DNA of 64,000 bases from the NCBI GenBank assembly GCA_900239685.1, contig OENT01000431.1, forward strand, positions 1-64,000, written 5' to 3'. The notes below the pieces were generated by a model. That model did not search any database. It had not been told where the DNA came from and saw only the letters and a program-made list of their open reading frames with translations. Position numbers and translations under genes: made by a program. Source of the stretch: Rotaria macrura (lineage: Eukaryota; Rotifera; Eurotatoria; Philodinida; Philodinidae). Positions 60,471 to 64,000 of this stretch are shown piece by piece. Each line of letters starts with the position of its first letter. The first letter of the stretch is position 1.

Positions 60471-62007
60471 AGAGGAATTTAGACAAAAACAGAGTAACAA
60501 TACTGTGAATACTTAAATTCAGATATGATTTTATTTTGTTTTCTTCTTTTTGTATGTAAGAAAAAAAAACATGATTTCTTGCTCTTAGAACAAGGCAAGA
60601 AATGAAATCTTCATCAATATACATTCGATTCTTGATAATTTCTGCGTTCTATTTCATGATTCAAACGTGTTTTCTTTTTACATCTTCTGTGCTATTGAAT
60701 AATTGACAGAACTTAATCAACATTGAATATTCCAAATCATTCACCATCGTTCGCTTATGCTCTTCTACACTGATAATATAAATCTAGAACTCGTTTTTTT
60801 CTATTCATGTGATTGCACATTTTTCTTTGTCCAGTGATCATATTTTTTCTTTTTGACTACTTCAATTCAAGTTCTGTACGATTCTCTATTAGAAAAACAA
60901 TATTAATAGTTCAACATTGTTGATCTGAATAAAGTCCTACACGAAGTCATTTCTGTAGAAAATCAAATATGTTTCAAGTCGATGGTGAATTAAATTCTTC
61001 GCATTCGATATTAATCGAATGTAGTTTGAATCATTTTTATGTTCTTTTAGTTGCGCCTTGCATTTTTGTTATTCATTGAAATATCACACGCGAGAAAGTA
61101 TACATGTCATTGGAGAACATGATCAATATTATTTGAAATCTAATTGTTTAAAGCGAAACGATTGGATGTACGCGCACTTGTCAAAGAAAGGAAACACCAA
61201 AAAACAACAGATTTTAGTAATTGAATTTCAAGCAGAAATGAATAATTTCAACCATGGACTTATTCCGTATTATACCTTACGCTAGATGGTTTAAAAGTCG
61301 TTTCGCTAACGGTACAATATTTACAAATACGATTGAAATGTGAGAATGAATCTGAGATTTTACATCTATCTCTCTAATAACAAGCCGCATCTATCAAAAA
61401 TCGATACAATTGACCTTATATTGACGAAATGGAGATTTGTACGTTAACTCATCGATATTTTAAAGGTTACTTTCGTAAAGCATTCGAAAAAAAGAGTAAC
61501 AGATAACATTTTGTATAGCAACGTGGTGACCTTCAACGCCAATATTTTCGTTAAATTAAACTTGAAATCCATCTTTTTTTCCAAAACTTGATTTCTCGTG
61601 TGTGTTTTGTTCTTCGACACTATCCAGAACACTCTCCATCAGAAGTTCGGGAGACGCAATGCTAGCTTCATAAGTCATGGAACGACACGGCACGGTTTGC
61701 ATGAATTTCGGACCCATGAAATACTTGCATCGGGCCAAAAACTCTATTTTAATTTCGGTTTATTCTCAAAAGAGGCAAGTTCATGTTTTCCATCAATTGC
61801 TATGTATTGCGGTGTAGAGCAAGATGCTGTTACTATTGTATGGTCTAAACTCATCGCGTAGAGCACTATGAGATTCTGCTCAGTACATAGCTATCGAGCA
61901 TTAATGTAAAATAAAAAATTGTTCCTTTTGGGGTCAATAAGGTCATTTGAGAATGGGTTAAAAATCCGGTCTCCCGACTGGACGCATGCATCTATGCGTC
62001 TACATAA
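60471..62007. other. Intergenic, no gene seen
   Basis: Cyclin C 3' flank and beyond. The frames at 61058-61285 and 61598-61861 (+) have no family-like features and start at non-ATG or weakly placed codons; I do not support them as genes. Confidence 0.42.
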
Positions 62008-62221
62008 CAGAGATGTCCATAGTGGTGCTGCCGCTGCCGCGTCGCTACCACTGTGACGGTAGCGGTGCGGCAGCGGTAACTTTCGCTTTTTAGGCGTCGC
62101 GGCGCAGCGCGGCAATGTTTACTTTTCGGAGCATCACGGAGCGGCAGCGGGTAAAATCAGATTTTTCTGAACTCATTGCGGCGTCGCAGCAGCACAGTAA
62201 GAGCCGCAATGGACATCTCTG
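62008..62221. mobile_element. GC-rich 214-bp MITE with hAT-type ends
   Basis: The left end CAGAGATGTCCATAGTGG and the right end (reverse complement CAGAGATGTCCATTGCGG) are terminal inverted repeats with two mismatches in 18. The flanks carry a perfect 8-bp duplication, CTACATAA, at 62000-62007 and 62222-62229. The interior is strikingly GC-rich (GCTGCCGCTGCCGCG, GGTAGCGGTGCGGCAGCGG, GGCGTCGCGGCGCAGCGCGG) within AT-rich DNA and highly self-complementary. It has no coding capacity. The intact target duplication points to recent insertion of a hAT-type non-autonomous element. Confidence 0.88.
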
Positions 62222-64000
62222 CTACATAAATACGTATGAGACAGACTTGTCGGTATACTGAAACTGAATGAATCAGGTATAAAGCATCTTTTTAAGGCTT
62301 CTGAATGATTGTACATTTTATTCATCTGACAAACTTCTGCAAAAAGGTTGTGATAAAGGAAGAAAAATACTTCGATGAGATTGTCAGAGCCTTTTTTCAA
62401 AGTTTCTACTTTCTGGTAAAGGAGAGAACTTATGAGAGATCCAAGAAGTTCTGCAAACTTCCTTTCTTTTTTCAGGCAACTCATAACCTTATCATCTATA
62501 GTTCTAATCGAGATCTTACTATGCTAGATTGTTATATTTCCACAAAGTAATGCAAGAAACACTTGAATTACTCAATGAAATAATCTTTAAACTATGACAT
62601 GTATTGCTTTGCAGTATTATTACACTGATTTTTGTTGTATGATGCTTGGAGAAAAAGTTTCACTGTAGGGTTGGTTACAGAGTGAAAGCTACTTGTTAGC
62701 GTCACTAGATGTCGAATCATGACGCTAACTTACTTTCCGATACATATATATATAGAGAGAGAGATCTTTTCTTTCCTTTCTGTGTATGCATGTATAATGC
62801 AATTGATCATCATGAGCACTCGATGATCTTTTCATATTCCGTCATTGCTTTTCCTTTTCGTTTCATCTCTACTATAGTTAGAATTTTCTCGAATATCCAT
62901 ATCTCTATATAATTTCGTCTTTTTGTTTTTCCTCCTGTTATATTGTCGATTTTCTTTTTCGTGAACTCGCGTTTCGTTCGGTCAACTATTGTTAACTGTG
63001 TTATCCTCGTTATTGAAGTTATCAATAAAATTACTATTGTTATTTGACAACGACGTTATCTCGATCAAATTAACAAAGTATAATATAATCAATATATTTT
63101 AAGTTACTATTTCTATTGGGCATAAAAGATCCCTATACTAAATAGTCGAGACCTAAGTCACAAATAACACATTACAAATAGAGCTTACACTTCTCTTATC
63201 TTTTGTTAATGTAAACCCGATTTTGAGCTGGGCATATAGCATGATCTTTATAAGTGTTACGTGGGATTAGTGTGATCATTCGATTCAAAAACAACTTAAT
63301 GTTACCGAATTACTGCATTCAGATTTGTGCTTTCATTGGAATCACGTCGGAACTATCTTTTGCTACTTAGCGTGGTGCAAAACATTGAGTTTCTCTATTC
63401 TGAATGCGTAAGAGACTTTGTTCAGTCGAACTGAAATCTTTACCACGATATTTGAAAGTTTTCTGCAGAGGTAAAATTAGACATTTCTTTTTTAACTTTT
63501 CCTTTCTGAATTGACAGGGACATAGAAGCTAGCAACCGCCTTTTGCCTCTAGGTTTTGGCATATTTCTCTTACAAAACACAACAGAAAAGATTTTTGAAA
63601 GAGTTGAAATTCATCTATTAGAATTAGTCTTTGGCATCAGAAAACATTTTCATACGGAATGAACTAAATTTGATGGAGGTCGTAATGTAATTGGGTACCG
63701 GACCTTTCGAAAACTCTACCTTTTCTAAAATGTGTTTCTCGAACACGAATTTCTTTATTTTCGGTAATCAATCTCTAGTAAAAAGTTGTGCTGGATATTA
63801 TGCATCACCCTTCTTCCTTATTTAGGTAGACATACTCAAAGAAAGGCAAGATGGAGCTACCCTGATAAGGCCCATTATCTGAAGTGAAAACCACGTGCAA
63901 AGAAGATATAGTTACTGAGATAACTAAACTAATGAGTTAGAGAATCATTCTATTGGCCGCAAGCTTTATTTTTATCTGAGAATGAATGTATCATTTCCTA
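62222..64000. other. Window end, no gene seen
   Basis: AT-rich sequence with a TA/GA microsatellite at 62742-62764. Overlapping frames at 62700-63025 on both strands look like noise. No feature supported to the end of the window. Confidence 0.42.

Noticed and set aside
61598..61861. 87-codon frame before the GC-rich MITE
   Set aside because: No recognisable motif, overlapped by antisense frames, no splice or start support.

Overview
The window is AT-rich eukaryotic DNA, most probably from a bdelloid rotifer (Rotaria/Adineta type). The grounds are these. Introns are mostly 49-67 nt with GT/AG ends, mixed with a few of 0.4-4.8 kb. Several start codons lie directly behind a splice-acceptor-like AG, as expected for spliced-leader trans-splicing. 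Ordinary metazoan genes sit beside two genes of non-metazoan type (a BAHD acyltransferase and a bacterial-type CitMHS_2/NhaD-like antiporter). A repeated-unit membrane-protein gene is of a kind I associate with bdelloid genomes. The species is inferred; no marker gene is present.

Layout. 153-8309 (+): 3' part of a large gene built of repeated membrane/Cys-rich ectodomain units, with a fold-back transposon in its long intron. 8.3-13.4 kb: no gene, but a 793-bp hAT-type deletion derivative with a perfect 8-bp target duplication and two minisatellites. 13415-14773 (+): intronless BAHD acyltransferase. 14.8-18.4 kb: a 206-bp MITE, an orphan coding-like segment and a long inverted repeat. 18.4-26.2 kb: a minus-strand pair (FYV7/CCDC59-like and a 69-aa membrane protein), divergent from a five-exon FKBP8 orthologue. 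28.2-31.2 kb (+): antiporter-like gene in three exons. 34.6-35.6 kb (-): secreted two-Ig-domain protein in six exons. 35.6-43.7 kb: almost empty apart from a cryptic three-exon segment on the minus strand (40.8-41.2 kb). 43.7-45.9 kb (+): SLC35F-type transporter. 46-54 kb: a desert with a GCCGCC-studded patch and a perfect 41-bp-arm hairpin. 54.2-60.5 kb (+): a small membrane ORF, a RING protein, its Deltex-type E3 ligase neighbour and cyclin C, whose long intron holds a tRNA-like relic. 62.0 kb: a GC-rich 214-bp MITE with a perfect 8-bp target duplication.

Most genes are unrelated in function, as expected for a eukaryotic chromosome. The exceptions are the RING/Deltex pair, which look like tandem paralogues, and the minus-strand pair at 18.4-19.2 kb, which could be co-transcribed. 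Exon joins were chosen by GT/AG signals, phase compatibility and family similarity recalled from knowledge; no search or transcript data were available.
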